Of a DNA stretch of 64,000 nt, positions 27,468-37,378 are shown in pieces. The translations under genes were made by a program, and so were the position numbers. Source of the stretch: Schlesneria paludicola DSM 18645 (lineage in GTDB: Bacteria > Planctomycetota > Planctomycetia > Planctomycetales > Planctomycetaceae); assembly GCA_945876035.1 (NCBI GenBank), contig CAMCMU010000002.1, forward strand, positions 1 to 64,000. Direction: 5' to 3'. The notes beneath the pieces are model-generated. The model had not been told where the DNA came from. It did not search any database and was given only the letters and a program-made list of their open reading frames with translations. Each line of letters opens with the position of its first letter. The stretch's first letter is position 1.

Positions 27468-29237
27468 ATGAACATCATTTGCTCAAAATTACTTGGTTTG
27501 CCCCCGCGGAGTGCGCGAACACTCTGCGGACGATTCGTGATTTTATTCGCGGCCTTCTTGATTGCGGCGTGGTGGCCTCAGAAACACGTATTTGGTCAGA
27601 GTCGCCCGCGCCGTCCGGTTGCCAATGACCCGCATTTTGCAGGGCCGATGCCGCTGGGATCAGGTGTGGGGCCGTCTTGGCGAACCGTTCCACCAAAGTT
27701 CCGACAACAGGCCCCAAATTTCTATCCGCAGCCGATTTACTATTCTTCGCGGTTCGTTCCGCCTCCTGCTCCGTTTGAATCTGAACCGGGCTATTGGAGG
27801 GATTCTGAATTGGGAATGTTTGCTCCTCCGCCGGGCGGGACTGAACCTCTTAATCAGATGCAAACAGGCTTGTTACCCAATGATCAACCCATTCCACCTC
27901 AGCCCGGTGGGGCTGTGCAACGCTTCGGTGAATTTGTCGCGCCCTCTGTGTTGCCATCAGACTTCCGCGTTGTGATCAGCGAGACATTTTTTAATCGCCT
28001 TGTTCAGCGTGACGAAATTCAACCGGGAGACGTTCGTGACCACATCCTTGGAGCGCAGGTCACGGGGAGGCAGACAACTCGATCGCAACTCAAACTGGAT
28101 CTGCAGTCGGCAGCGGAACAAGCAAAAGCGGCCTTTGTGCTGACTGGCGATGTACAAACATTGACGACCGGCGTGACATCACAGGCACTCATCAACACTG
28201 CCGGCCAGCAACATTTTGTCGCGGTTAAGGACGTCTTCTTTGATGGCCAACAGTTTTTGACGACTCATGCCGTGGTGTTTGTTCGAGCACACAATCAAAC
28301 GATTGGTGCAATGACTCCCCTCAGTGGATCACTGTTTGGGGGACTCGCCGATCGAATCGCATTTCGGGCCGCGGAACGACTCAAGCCGGAATCGGAGGCA
28401 ATCGCGCGAGACCGTGTGGCAGAAAAGGTCTATCCAGCATTCGACGGTGAAATTGATTCACAATTGACGACCGCCAATGCGTTTCTGCGAAACGACTTCC
28501 GGAAACGGCTTCAGTCCAGCGGATTAATTCCCGCCTCAGAAACCGTTTCGACAACTGAGGACCGATTTTACTACAGCGCATTGGTCGGAAAGACATCCGG
28601 CCTGAAATTGAATTCGCGAGTCGACCATCAGGGGTGGGGTGACGCTGAACTGAATCTCTCCGTTCACGAAAGCTTGCTGAACGAGTTGATCGGACGTGGG
28701 GATCTACGAGGATTCAAAACAACGGACAAGGAGTTGCAGCAGCAAATGGTTGCGGCGGCGGCGATCCTCGACGGATTGAAAAGTACATTGCCGGTCGATT
28801 CCGCAGGAGCGGGGCGACCTGATCCGCTGTTTTCTGCCATGAAGATCGTCACCGACATCGAGTTTGATGTTACCGACCCGGTGAACGTCCGCTTCGACCG
28901 AGATTGTTTGCTGGCTACGATCAAAGCTCAGTTTAAACCGGCGGGTCAAGCACTGCTTCCTCCGTTGCAAGTTCGCATCGAATACCGTGCGGTGTTGACC
29001 GGCACGACGATGCGACTTGAGCCAAGTCGCCCCAAGGTTAAGGGAATCGGTCGTGCTGATGATTCGAGTGAATCGACCGTAGCGGAAGTTGCCATCGAAA
29101 ACCTCATTGCTCTAACTCTGCCCACGTTTGAGCTGAGTCGCGTGCTACCGGCTAGGTTGTGGCAGAAAAACGGCCCAGTACCGGCAATCTCGGGCATGAC
29201 AGCACGAAATGGCTGGTTGTCGATCAATATCGAATAG
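27468..29237 (+). CDS. Large secreted protein of unknown function
   Basis: The 589-residue protein begins with a signal peptide (about residues 1-43, hydrophobic FVILFAAFLIAAWW, cleavage near FGQ-S). A Pro/Gly-rich segment (about 44-150) precedes a mixed alpha/beta region that starts at FRVVISETFFNRLVQ and contains two similar stretches (ISETFFNRLVQRDEI and VHESLLNELIGRGDL), suggesting an internal duplication. No catalytic motif is visible and the family is not recognised. It is monocistronic on the plus strand. Confidence 0.65.
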   Translation: MNIICSKLLGLPPRSARTLCGRFVILFAAFLIAAWWPQKHVFGQSRPRRPVANDPHFAGPMPLGSGVGPSWRTVPPKFRQQAPNFYPQPIYYSSRFVPPPAPFESEPGYWRDSELGMFAPPPGGTEPLNQMQTGLLPNDQPIPPQPGGAVQRFGEFVAPSVLPSDFRVVISETFFNRLVQRDEIQPGDVRDHILGAQVTGRQTTRSQLKLDLQSAAEQAKAAFVLTGDVQTLTTGVTSQALINTAGQQHFVAVKDVFFDGQQFLTTHAVVFVRAHNQTIGAMTPLSGSLFGGLADRIAFRAAERLKPESEAIARDRVAEKVYPAFDGEIDSQLTTANAFLRNDFRKRLQSSGLIPASETVSTTEDRFYYSALVGKTSGLKLNSRVDHQGWGDAELNLSVHESLLNELIGRGDLRGFKTTDKELQQQMVAAAAILDGLKSTLPVDSAGAGRPDPLFSAMKIVTDIEFDVTDPVNVRFDRDCLLATIKAQFKPAGQALLPPLQVRIEYRAVLTGTTMRLEPSRPKVKGIGRADDSSESTVAEVAIENLIALTLPTFELSRVLPARLWQKNGPVPAISGMTARNGWLSINIE

Positions 29238-29931
29238 ATGATCCTGACGTTTGTCGGCAGCGAGCAGTCTGGACACCATGGTTTGCCGCGGTCGATGTTT
29301 CGAGGTCGAATTCTGGATCGACTCTATCAGACGAAACGGGACGCAAATCGTGTTGCAGCCGATGAACTCGTTGGTGACGCTGCCTCACCTTCTCGGAATC
29401 TTGGACATATTTGGCGTTTCGCCCTGATGGCTCCACAGACGTGGATTGTAGTGGCTCGTGCCGCGTTGTGGCTGGGTCCGTTTCCATTGGATCGGATTGC
29501 GAGTTGTCGGGTACGCAGGACCTCTGTTTGGTATGCGTCCTACGGTCTTCTACTGTGGAATGTTTCATCTGATGTGACACACCATAACTAAGCTCATTGG
29601 TTTCATGGCGTGTGAGATGATTGCACGGGGGATCGTCATTGTTGGGATTGATCTCGACGAAGGAATGCCCGGTTGGTGGATCGCCGTGGAGAGTCCGTGC
29701 GGCTCAGGATTCGGGGGCGAACTTACTGGAATTGTTGCGAACAAAAGCAAAAAAACGCCCGAAAATTCCTGCTTTGACTTTTGACGTCCGGATGTCGTAG
29801 TACGGGAATTCCCTCTGCCCCACCAGGATAGACAAGTCGCGATTTGCCGTATCGTCCGATACGGCATCAACGAGTGTTCGTCAGGTGAAAATTGAGGGGG
29901 GATGACACGGGATCGTTGATTGCGATATCTG
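29238..29931. other. Intergenic region of about 700 bases
   Basis: A 117-codon plus-strand frame begins directly at the stop of the preceding gene (29238-29591), but it lacks a ribosome-binding site and family features. No other gene candidate was found. Two converging genes end here, so terminators are expected, but none stands out. Confidence 0.35.
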
Positions 29932-31176
29932 TCACTTGAACTGTTGCGGAGTATGTTTTGGATCGATGATCAGTGTGGCGTCGCACCAATTCGCATAGTC
30001 CGAGACATCCGCCATCTGGCCAAAGTCGACGAATAATGTCAGGCTCTTTGCTCCGCGGAGCGGAACGGGTGGAATTTCAATCGGAGCGATTTGTCCCGTA
30101 ATCTCGTCACTTGTCCACGCACGACGATCATCAACGATGACCACAAAACGAACGCTGCCCAAACCATTCGAGCAATCATCGACACCGACGGTCGCTCGAA
30201 ATTCCAGTTCGTCACCCGACAAGTGATATGTCACTGACGTTCGACTGTGCATCCCCAGACCGGCGGGATATTCTTTTCCTCGAAGAGCTAACGGTCCGTA
30301 GTTCACGTTGGCGTTCCTCACGAGCGGCCAAGGAGTACTTAGATACGACTCGTGAGTGACATCCGTCGGTTCTCGATCCGTCAATGGAATCGCGTTCTGA
30401 CCATAAACTTGGCATGCGGCAACAAACGAGGCTTGCACGATGATTTGTTGCCCCAGAGGAAAGGAGATTTCCATTTCTCGGTCGTGTAACTCGATGTTTG
30501 TTGCGATGACGTGTGAGCCATCAACAAGTGTCACCAATATTCGACGACCTTCCATCTTGAAACGATTCGTCAAATCGGGATTTAAGCGAAGCGCACGAAC
30601 TTGGCTTCGATCAATTTTTAGTAACGCAGATCCACGTACCAACTCAATGAACGCCTGGTCCATGTGTTTAAAGTCACCCATTATCTTGTCACCGTTGGCT
30701 AGAAATAGGATGTCGCTTCCGTGTGGTAGTGTTTGGAAGTCGGCGAATAATCTCTGACGATCAATCATGGCAGCAGGAAGATCGAAAATTAATGCGGCGA
30801 CGGATTCGAGAGGTAGTTTCAACTCGGGCTGTGCAGTATTTCGTTTCCACGCGGCAGTCAACACGTCGTTGGAGACCGTGATTGGGCTGATGACGTAACG
30901 ATCTCCGGAAGCCATGAGTACCAGTGAATCCCCTCCGGAAAGTGCGTCAGGTTTGCGGTCGAACTGGATCGCGAGAATCTCATCGAGGTTTCGTGTACGT
31001 AGTGTCTTTCCTCGCAGTGTTATCTTCCCGTCCGCCCAGCCCTTCAGTTGCTGGCCCGAGGAATGCTCTCCGAAGATATCCGCAGCAGTAACGATTTCCT
31101 CGGCCACCGCGGGAGTGATGGTCAATCCGCCGACCCACAAAGCAGCCAACGCAATCACGACTCGCATTTCAGCCAT
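29932..31176 (-). CDS. Secreted NPCBM-domain protein
   Basis: The ATG at 31176 gives a signal peptide (MAEMRVVIALAALWVGGLTIT, cleavage after VAE or PAVA). Residues about 30-260 are beta-rich with an LRGKTLRTRNLDEILAIQFD-type start. Residues about 280-410 form an NPCBM/NEW2 carbohydrate-binding domain: KEYPAGLGMHSRTSVTYHL, ATVGVDDCSNGLGSVRFVV and VDFGQMADVSDYANWCDATL. NPCBM domains bind sugars at the N-terminus of glycosidases; here no glycosidase is attached. The longest frame starts at TTG (31188). Confidence 0.8.
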   Translation of the reverse strand: MAEMRVVIALAALWVGGLTITPAVAEEIVTAADIFGEHSSGQQLKGWADGKITLRGKTLRTRNLDEILAIQFDRKPDALSGGDSLVLMASGDRYVISPITVSNDVLTAAWKRNTAQPELKLPLESVAALIFDLPAAMIDRQRLFADFQTLPHGSDILFLANGDKIMGDFKHMDQAFIELVRGSALLKIDRSQVRALRLNPDLTNRFKMEGRRILVTLVDGSHVIATNIELHDREMEISFPLGQQIIVQASFVAACQVYGQNAIPLTDREPTDVTHESYLSTPWPLVRNANVNYGPLALRGKEYPAGLGMHSRTSVTYHLSGDELEFRATVGVDDCSNGLGSVRFVVIVDDRRAWTSDEITGQIAPIEIPPVPLRGAKSLTLFVDFGQMADVSDYANWCDATLIIDPKHTPQQFK

Positions 31177-31263
31177 TCTGATAATCAAGGAAAGTGGGCG
31201 GGGTTGGTGCAGTCAATACGCAGGCCATTTCACAGGGTCCCAGAGTTTATGTTTTGAGACTCA

Positions 31264-32427
31264 TCAACGCTGAAAAATCGGGAGGTAGTTGTTCGGCATT
31301 TGCAGTACGAGGCATGCCATTGCTGTGGCGTATTCACTATTGATGAGCGAATCTTTCCAGCTTCCGTCCGGTAATTGGTCGGCCACCAACTCCGCTCGTA
31401 TCGCCGCATACCACTGCTTCCAATGGTCATCGCCGGCATGCCACATCGCTTGTATTGCGTAATAATGACCATAGAAATAATGCGTTTCGGACCGTCTTAA
31501 GTTTCCACCGGGAGCAAAACGCAGTAAGAAGGAGAGACCTCGTTCGAGTTCACGTCCTTCCGTCAAGCCGGCAGAATACAATGTCACAACACCAGCTGCC
31601 GAACGAGCAAATTCGCTTTGAGGCTGCATGTGGAGTTGATATCGGAAGCCGCCATCCGAATTTTGGCACTTTTTCACGTACTCAACACATTGGTCGACCG
31701 TCGTTTTGGGGACGGCAATTCCGCCGTTGCGCGCTGCACGCAGGGCCATCATTTGGCAAACCGTAACCGAAACGTCCGCATCCCTGCCATCGGGTTCATA
31801 ACGCCAGCCTCCTTCACGGTTCTGCGAGTTGACGATGAGTTGAACTGCCCCCTTGAGGGCATTTCGCACTTCTTTTTGAGGCGTCATTCCATGGACTTCT
31901 GCGAGAAACAGCGTGGCAAAACCGTGACCATACATGGGGCCATGTTCCGTGCTGTCCTCACGCACGATGTAGCCTGAGGGCTTGACACAGACCAACAGAA
32001 ATTCGATCGCTCGTTCGACGTTCGGACCGTATTGTCCGCGTCCTGGAGAGTGGCCGGCAGATAGGAAAGCCAGCCCCGCCAAAGCTGTGACAGCAACGTT
32101 TCTCTTATAGGTTTTATCGGATCCAAATGAGCCGTCGCCATTTTGGCGGTTGGCAAGATTTGCGAGGCCACGGTCAATCGTGTTCTGTGTCTCCGCCGTC
32201 ACATATTCGCCGGCCAGAGATTCAAAATTGCGTTTGTGAGACGCCGGTTCTCCCCTCACAAAGGACGTCGTTAAGAAGAATGCGGCGGCGACCATCGCCA
32301 AGGGGATCGCAAAGGGGTGGCACCGAGATGCTACGGGGGCAGGCCCACTCGGTGTGCCAATACACTTTTGCACATACCGAAGATCGGCAAATTCACTTTC
32401 AACGGGGAGATTGAGGTCTGACGACAT
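31264..32427 (-). CDS. Squalene-cyclase/prenyltransferase-repeat protein
   Basis: From the ATG at 32427 the protein has about 387 residues. It has an N-terminal membrane segment (IPLAMVAAAFFLTTSFVRG) and then an alpha/alpha-barrel of repeats marked by QNGDGSFG, NREGGWRYEP, NSDGGFRYQ and LPDGSWKD. These QW-like motifs are shared by squalene cyclases and prenyltransferases. The protein is about half the length of a cyclase and shows no DxDD catalytic motif, so a binding or structural role is more likely. Related repeat proteins are common in planctomycetes. The start overlaps the upstream lipoprotein gene by 29 bases, so the two are probably co-translated. Confidence 0.8.
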   Translation of the reverse strand: MSSDLNLPVESEFADLRYVQKCIGTPSGPAPVASRCHPFAIPLAMVAAAFFLTTSFVRGEPASHKRNFESLAGEYVTAETQNTIDRGLANLANRQNGDGSFGSDKTYKRNVAVTALAGLAFLSAGHSPGRGQYGPNVERAIEFLLVCVKPSGYIVREDSTEHGPMYGHGFATLFLAEVHGMTPQKEVRNALKGAVQLIVNSQNREGGWRYEPDGRDADVSVTVCQMMALRAARNGGIAVPKTTVDQCVEYVKKCQNSDGGFRYQLHMQPQSEFARSAAGVVTLYSAGLTEGRELERGLSFLLRFAPGGNLRRSETHYFYGHYYAIQAMWHAGDDHWKQWYAAIRAELVADQLPDGSWKDSLINSEYATAMACLVLQMPNNYLPIFQR

Positions 32428-32836
32428 CGTATCGAGTCGCACTGGCTTCCCAAGACTTTGGAATGATGGAGATCGGTGTTGGCTGCGACTCGATTTTCCA
32501 GAACGGCTGGCCCGCAGAGGAAACCGTTTCAACGGGATTGACGGGATCCCCCAAAGATGTTCCCCGCGGCGAAAAATCTCGCATGGCTTGGAGAAAACGA
32601 AGATCATTCGTCTTGCGAGTATCACTGCGAGGTTCCTGAAAGGCCCGTGGCCGCGTGAACGTCTCTGGTCCTGCAGACTCATCAGCAAAAGGATCGTGTG
32701 AATCGAAGGAACGTGCTTCGACCCGTGCCGGTCGTGGAGTGCATGTCAGATGCCTCATCTCGTAGGGCTGCCGACACCCAATGAGGCAAATTTCCAAAAC
32801 GGCTAACCAGCATCCGCGTTCCATCGCGTATTTCAT
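32399..32836 (-). CDS. Putative lipoprotein, unknown function
   Basis: The 145-residue protein has a short basic start, a hydrophobic stretch and a lipobox-like LIGC (about residues 18-21), so lipidation and membrane anchoring are likely. The rest is polar, Pro/Ser/Arg-rich and probably disordered. AGGAA precedes the ATG by six bases. Its 3' end overlaps the start of the squalene-cyclase-repeat gene, which suggests a shared function or translational coupling. Confidence 0.6.
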   Translation of the reverse strand: MKYAMERGCWLAVLEICLIGCRQPYEMRHLTCTPRPARVEARSFDSHDPFADESAGPETFTRPRAFQEPRSDTRKTNDLRFLQAMRDFSPRGTSLGDPVNPVETVSSAGQPFWKIESQPTPISIIPKSWEASATRYDVVRPQSPR

Positions 32837-33148
32837 TTTCGTTCCTGCTTTGCTCGTGCGATCCGGAAAACAACCGAATCGGCAATATTCGCCGATAGAG
32901 ATTTTAGCCGAAGGTGATCGTTTGGGATAGGTGGGAATGACGACTACCTCTCCGGAAACGTCAGAACGGATGTTTTGTTATCTCGAGGAAGTCATTGATC
33001 CAATCCACGATGAAAATCAACTTTCTCGAGCAGCACCCACTGGTGATCTCCCGGAATAACAAACTTGACAAAGCGGAAGGAACGTAACGATTCCACCAAA
33101 GATCCCGCCTTTAATAGCCGATTGGTTTTGATAAGAGGGTTCATAGGT

Positions 33149-33174
33149 CCTGTCTCAAGGCTTTGCCAGACAGG
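33149..33174. repeat. Short inverted repeat in a leader region
   Basis: CCTGTCT (33149-33155) pairs with AGACAGG (33168-33174) around 12 bases, about 100 bases upstream of the small lipoprotein gene at 33274. It could be a leader hairpin or an operator. The remaining bases of the gap between 32837 and 33273 show nothing else. Confidence 0.3.
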
Positions 33175-33273
33175 TCTCCTGTCACACGTGGCGGGTCTGC
33201 AGTACGATGATTTGGCTGAAAGGAATTCGGCTTGGACCGGCAAGTTCGCCGAGTTTCTCGAAAGGAGTCTGTC

Positions 33274-33522
33274 ATGAAGCGAAGTCAGAATTGGTGGTCA
33301 AGAGAGTTAATCCTCGGAGGCTGCTTAGTATTGTCCGCCGTTTCGTCCGGTTGTTTTCAGACGACCGTTGGTGGACAGACGTTGCCGTCCGCCTATTACC
33401 TCGATGACGACGTCCAATATTTCCCGATGGGGTCAGAGCAGAGACTTTCCAATCAGATTCGCGCGGTGGAGCGTTACAGAGCGGAACAAGAAGTTTCGGA
33501 GCCGCAGGAAGGCACTCGATAA
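33274..33522 (+). CDS. Small lipoprotein, unknown function
   Basis: The 82-residue protein has a signal sequence (LILGGCLVLSAVSSGC) with a lipobox ending in SSGC. A short mature part follows, with TLPSAYYLDDDVQYFPMGSE. AAAGGAG lies eight bases before the ATG. Short lipoproteins with a similar YYLxDDVQYFP stretch seem typical of planctomycetes, but this is an impression and no function is known. Confidence 0.7.
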   Translation: MKRSQNWWSRELILGGCLVLSAVSSGCFQTTVGGQTLPSAYYLDDDVQYFPMGSEQRLSNQIRAVERYRAEQEVSEPQEGTR

Positions 33523-34004
33523 GAGAATCGTCCCGCAGTTCGTCTGTGTCATCGTCTGGCGGGGCGGAGCGGTGATTGTCGCCTAGAGAATCTGCCGTCT
33601 GCGGAACGGCGCGGCGTGACGCAAACCAATGCCCCGAATGCGAATGCTTCCTTTTGAGACTGACCGCCGGCCAATCTTGGCGCCGTGAAATCTGCTGGTG
33701 TCAGTAGCAACTCGCCAATTTTTCGCGACGATTTCCGTGGTAGCTACATTCGATGGCTCCGGGACGTTTCTGAGATCTTCAGCGATCGTCTCGGCGAATG
33801 ACCCTGTGGCGTCATTCGCCGAGAATGCATTCGGGGCACCATTCTTCCAATTGTTTTTGGAAGACTCGATAAACGCATATGACCGGTCGAAGGTATTCGA
33901 TAGACTTTAGCTTCTACCGAATCAATAGTTACTAATGTACAGTGCTTAGAATTGTACCCAGCTTGTCCGGATGGTGTTGTTGTTTAGGTCAGAAAGGCTC
34001 GGTT
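33523..34004. other. Non-coding gap of about 480 bases
   Basis: No gene candidate, repeat or structured RNA could be supported. The stretch presumably carries the promoter of the DUF1501 gene at 34005. Confidence 0.4.
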
Positions 34005-35357
34005 ATGCTCTCGATTCTCGGAAGCCCTCCGGCATCTGCGTGTGATGGTCAGACTCGTCGCCAATTTCTGAGACTCGGTGGCTTGGCGTTGGGTGGTTTA
34101 ACGTTTCCACAGATTCTTCGGGCCGAGTCGATGTCGGGGCGTGCCAAGCCGCTGTCTCACAAAGCCGTCATTATGATTTACCTGTCCGGTGGGCCTTCGC
34201 ACCAGGACATGTATGACCTCAAGATGGATGCCCCCGCGGAGATTCGTGGATCATTTCGGCCGATTAGCACAAACGTACCGGGAATTGACATTTGCGAGCA
34301 TATGCCTCGTCTCGCATCCATGATGGATAAGTTTGCAATCATTCGCTCGTTGTACGGCGGACCGGATCAACATGCTTCAGACATGTGCATGAGTGGTTAC
34401 GGCATAGGCCCGAGGGGGCGGCAAAACTATCGCCCATCACTGGGATCAGCTGTTTCAAAAATTCAAGGGACGATTGATCCGGCTGTCCCTGCATTTGTGG
34501 GACTGACCACCAAGTGTCGACATACCGAATATGCAAATCCAGGCATGCCAGGATTTCTTGGCCCAGCCTATGCGGCATTCCAGCCGGATGGCGAAGGGAT
34601 GGCGAACATGCATCTCAACGGGATTTCTCTGGAAGAACTTCGAAATCGCCAAGCCTTGTTGAACAGCTTCGACAAATTTCGTCGCCAAGTGGACGCGAAT
34701 CCGAGCTTACAAGGCGTGGACACTTTCACTCAGAAAGCGTTCAACGTTCTGATGTCGACGAAACTCGTCGAAGCGATGGACTTGAGCCGCGAACCCGCGA
34801 CACTGCGGGACCGATATGGTCGAGGAAGTTCCGATCCGGCATTTGGAGAAGATGCGGGTCCACACTGGATGGATCAATTTTTAATGGCAAGGCGTTTGGT
34901 GGAGGCTGGTGTTCGTTGTGTGACGCTGTCATTTGGTAGTTGGGATCGGCATGGTCAAAATTTCGTTCGATTGCCAGACCAACTCAAAAAATTGGATATG
35001 GGAGTCACGGCGCTTGTCGAGGACCTACATGCCCGAGGTTTGGATCAGGACGTCAGCGTGATTGCGTGGGGCGAATTTGGCAGGACACCCCGTATTAATT
35101 CGGGTGGCGGTCGAGATCACTGGCCTCAAGCGTCCTGTGCCCTTCTCGCGGGAGGAGGCATGCGAATGGGACAGGTGATTGGTTCGACCAATCGACTTGG
35201 CGAAGTGCCACAAGATCGTCCTGTGCATTATCAAGACGTTTTTGCGACGTTGTATCACAAGCTGGGAATTGATGTCGGATCGGTGACGATCCCTGATCAT
35301 AGTGGTCGGCCGCAGTTTCTACTCGACCGGACGCTTCCGATTCGCGAGTTGGTATGA
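34005..35357 (+). CDS. DUF1501 protein with twin-arginine leader (copy 1)
   Basis: From the ATG at 34005 the protein has 450 residues. The leader TRRQFLRLGGLALGG is a twin-arginine export signal. The body has the DUF1501 hallmarks: MIYLSGGPSHQDMYD near the N-terminus, EHMPRLASMMDKFAIIRSL, WDRHGQNF, and WGEFGRTPRINSGGGRDHWP, which resembles the metal-binding part of alkaline-phosphatase/sulfatase-like folds. In planctomycetes such genes usually pair with a DUF1549/DUF1553 cytochrome-like gene; none is adjacent here. The biochemical role is not established. Confidence 0.9.
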   Translation: MLSILGSPPASACDGQTRRQFLRLGGLALGGLTFPQILRAESMSGRAKPLSHKAVIMIYLSGGPSHQDMYDLKMDAPAEIRGSFRPISTNVPGIDICEHMPRLASMMDKFAIIRSLYGGPDQHASDMCMSGYGIGPRGRQNYRPSLGSAVSKIQGTIDPAVPAFVGLTTKCRHTEYANPGMPGFLGPAYAAFQPDGEGMANMHLNGISLEELRNRQALLNSFDKFRRQVDANPSLQGVDTFTQKAFNVLMSTKLVEAMDLSREPATLRDRYGRGSSDPAFGEDAGPHWMDQFLMARRLVEAGVRCVTLSFGSWDRHGQNFVRLPDQLKKLDMGVTALVEDLHARGLDQDVSVIAWGEFGRTPRINSGGGRDHWPQASCALLAGGGMRMGQVIGSTNRLGEVPQDRPVHYQDVFATLYHKLGIDVGSVTIPDHSGRPQFLLDRTLPIRELV

Positions 35358-35379
35358 CCGATGGGATTGACTTCGACAT

Positions 35380-36366
35380 TCAAGCCGCGCGACGCACGGA
35401 CTCGGTCAGTGGAATTGCGGGTTGATCGAAATTCCAAACTTTGCGAATCGTATAGTTCGTTTGGTGCTGTGCGGCGAAGTAAATTCGTGAGCACAATTCG
35501 CCGAGCATGCCGAAAAACAGAAACTGTACGCCCATCATGATCGATATCGCGGTGAGCAACAGTAGTGGATTTCCCGTCATATCGACGCCACCAGTTAGTT
35601 TCATCCAAGAGGTCGCCGCCCCTGACAAAAATCCGACGAAAAAACAGATCAAACCAATCGTTCCGAACAGCTTCATTGGACTCACAACATACTGAATGAA
35701 GTACTTGACGGTCATCAAATCAAGCAGCACTCGTGTCGTTCGAGAAATACCATATTTCGAGGTACCGAATCGGCGGGGATGATGATTGGTAACGACTTCC
35801 ACGCACCGCGCCCCTCGCCAGTGAGCAAGAATCGGAATAAACCGGTGCATCTCTCCAAACAGCTGTAATTCTTGGGCAATCTCTGTGCGAATGGCCTTCA
35901 GTGTGCAACCGAGATCATGCACCGGGAAACCTGTCACGCGTGAGATCAGCCAGTTAGCTATTTTGGAGGGTAATTTGCGGTTGATAAATGCGTCTTGTCG
36001 TTTCTTCCTCCATCCGTGGACGAGGTCGTATCCCTCAGCAAGTTTGTCCAGCATCATCGGAATGTCATCTGGATCGTTTTGCAAATCGCCGTCAAGTAAG
36101 ATGATTGTCTCCATCTGGGCGGCCTGCATTCCCGCCTGCATTGCTGCTGTTTGACCGTAATTCTTACGGAATTCGATCACTTTCACACACACGTCTTTTT
36201 GCGACAGTCGCTCCAATGTGGGTGACGATCCGTCTGTGGAACCGTCATTGACAAAAATCAATTCATAGGACTCGCCAATCTGTTGCAGGACCTTTGTCAC
36301 GGCCTCGTGCAGCAGTGGAATATTTTGAACTTCATTGTAGATCGGAACAACGACAGAAACACTCAT
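35380..36366 (-). CDS. Family 2 glycosyltransferase, polyprenyl-phosphate type
   Basis: The 328-residue protein has a GT-A catalytic domain ([23 protein letters not shown], metal-binding [22 protein letters not shown]) and two C-terminal membrane helices (about residues 235-290). This resembles ArnC/DPM1-like enzymes that transfer a sugar to a polyprenyl phosphate. The sugar cannot be deduced. It converges with the DUF1501 gene, 22 bases from its stop. Confidence 0.9.
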   Translation of the reverse strand: MSVSVVVPIYNEVQNIPLLHEAVTKVLQQIGESYELIFVNDGSTDGSSPTLERLSQKDVCVKVIEFRKNYGQTAAMQAGMQAAQMETIILLDGDLQNDPDDIPMMLDKLAEGYDLVHGWRKKRQDAFINRKLPSKIANWLISRVTGFPVHDLGCTLKAIRTEIAQELQLFGEMHRFIPILAHWRGARCVEVVTNHHPRRFGTSKYGISRTTRVLLDLMTVKYFIQYVVSPMKLFGTIGLICFFVGFLSGAATSWMKLTGGVDMTGNPLLLLTAISIMMGVQFLFFGMLGELCSRIYFAAQHQTNYTIRKVWNFDQPAIPLTESVRRAA

Positions 36367-37378
36367 TATGGCGACCTAATCAGGAGGCAAACCGAAGGCC
36401 CGATGACACGACTTGGGAACCGAAGGGCGGCAGTGTGTCAGAAAAAAAAAAAAGCGTCCAGACAGATTCTAAATTGTGTCGAAGTCGAAATCTTGGTGGG
36501 GAGTAAAAAACTGAAAATCCTCTGTGTCGAGTGCGATTGAACACGGTCGCTCACCATCACAAATAAGGCGTTCAATCAGGGGGAGCCATGTTTCAGGGCT
36601 GGCGGACATCGTTAATGTAGTGAACGGGTAATCGGCTGGATCAACTCCCCCCACCGTCCTCCCCAAAAAACGTGGAAGCATTTTCCGAAATTGCACTTTT
36701 AAAAAGAGCGTACGTCCCGTGTGTTCCTGTCGCACGACTCACACTCGGTTTCTTGAAGGCTCTCAGGGCCGTTTCTTAAAGCCTCCCGGATTCGCGGTTG
36801 CACTCGTGGAGAAAACCGGACAACTGCCCAGAGTCGATGCCGTCGCGGTTTTCGACGAAGAGGCTTGTCGAAACACGCGAAGTTTTACCAAAGGTTTCTG
36901 AGTATCGCCTCGGCGAGCAGACCGCCGCCAAGATGTCGGCCATTGCCAGAAGTGGCGACATGTTTGTCATGGGGCGTTGTCATAGACGAACAATGACCCA
37001 ATGGGAGTATCGGTCCGTCGAACCAGTGCTCCAAAATATTCGGCGAGGTCGGTACTCTGAGGTCTTTCTCGATGCCTATCAAAATACTGAATCGGAACGG
37101 CATGTTTCCGAAATTTCGCAGAATGTTACGGTTCTGTGGTGCGTGGGCGTCCTCGTGTCGTGGTCTTCGATTTCACAAAATTAAGACGTTTCTTTTCGAA
37201 GTGGTAGGAATGAAACGGGCACTTTCGTTCCCGCCGTAGAGGCTTAATCGGAATGTTTGGTCCCGACTTAATCTTGAAATTTGAAGACTTTGGTGACGCT
37301 GCCAATAGCGACCGCGATGGGTACCGCCTATACTCCGGTGCGTCATGAAAACTGGTCCTTTGACGATACTACGAGAGA
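36367..37378. other. Intergenic region of about 1 kb
   Basis: Contains a run of 13-14 A (about 36440-36453) just upstream of the glycosyltransferase. One weak gene candidate (listed separately at 36469-36681) lies here. Other short frames are unconvincing. The 3' part must hold the promoter of the DAHP synthase gene. Confidence 0.35.
36469..36681 (-). CDS. Possible small protein
   Basis: A 70-codon frame (MLPRFLGRTVGGVDPADYPF, then an acidic end rich in D and F) has protein-like composition, but GGAAA is only two bases from the ATG. No family resemblance was found. A longer frame starts at GTG 36735. Low confidence; it may be chance. Confidence 0.25.
   Translation of the reverse strand: MLPRFLGRTVGGVDPADYPFTTLTMSASPETWLPLIERLICDGERPCSIALDTEDFQFFTPHQDFDFDTI

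Noticed and set aside
29238-29591. 117-codon frame starting at the stop of the preceding gene
   Set aside because: No ribosome-binding site apart from the overlap, no family features, composition like non-coding sequence.
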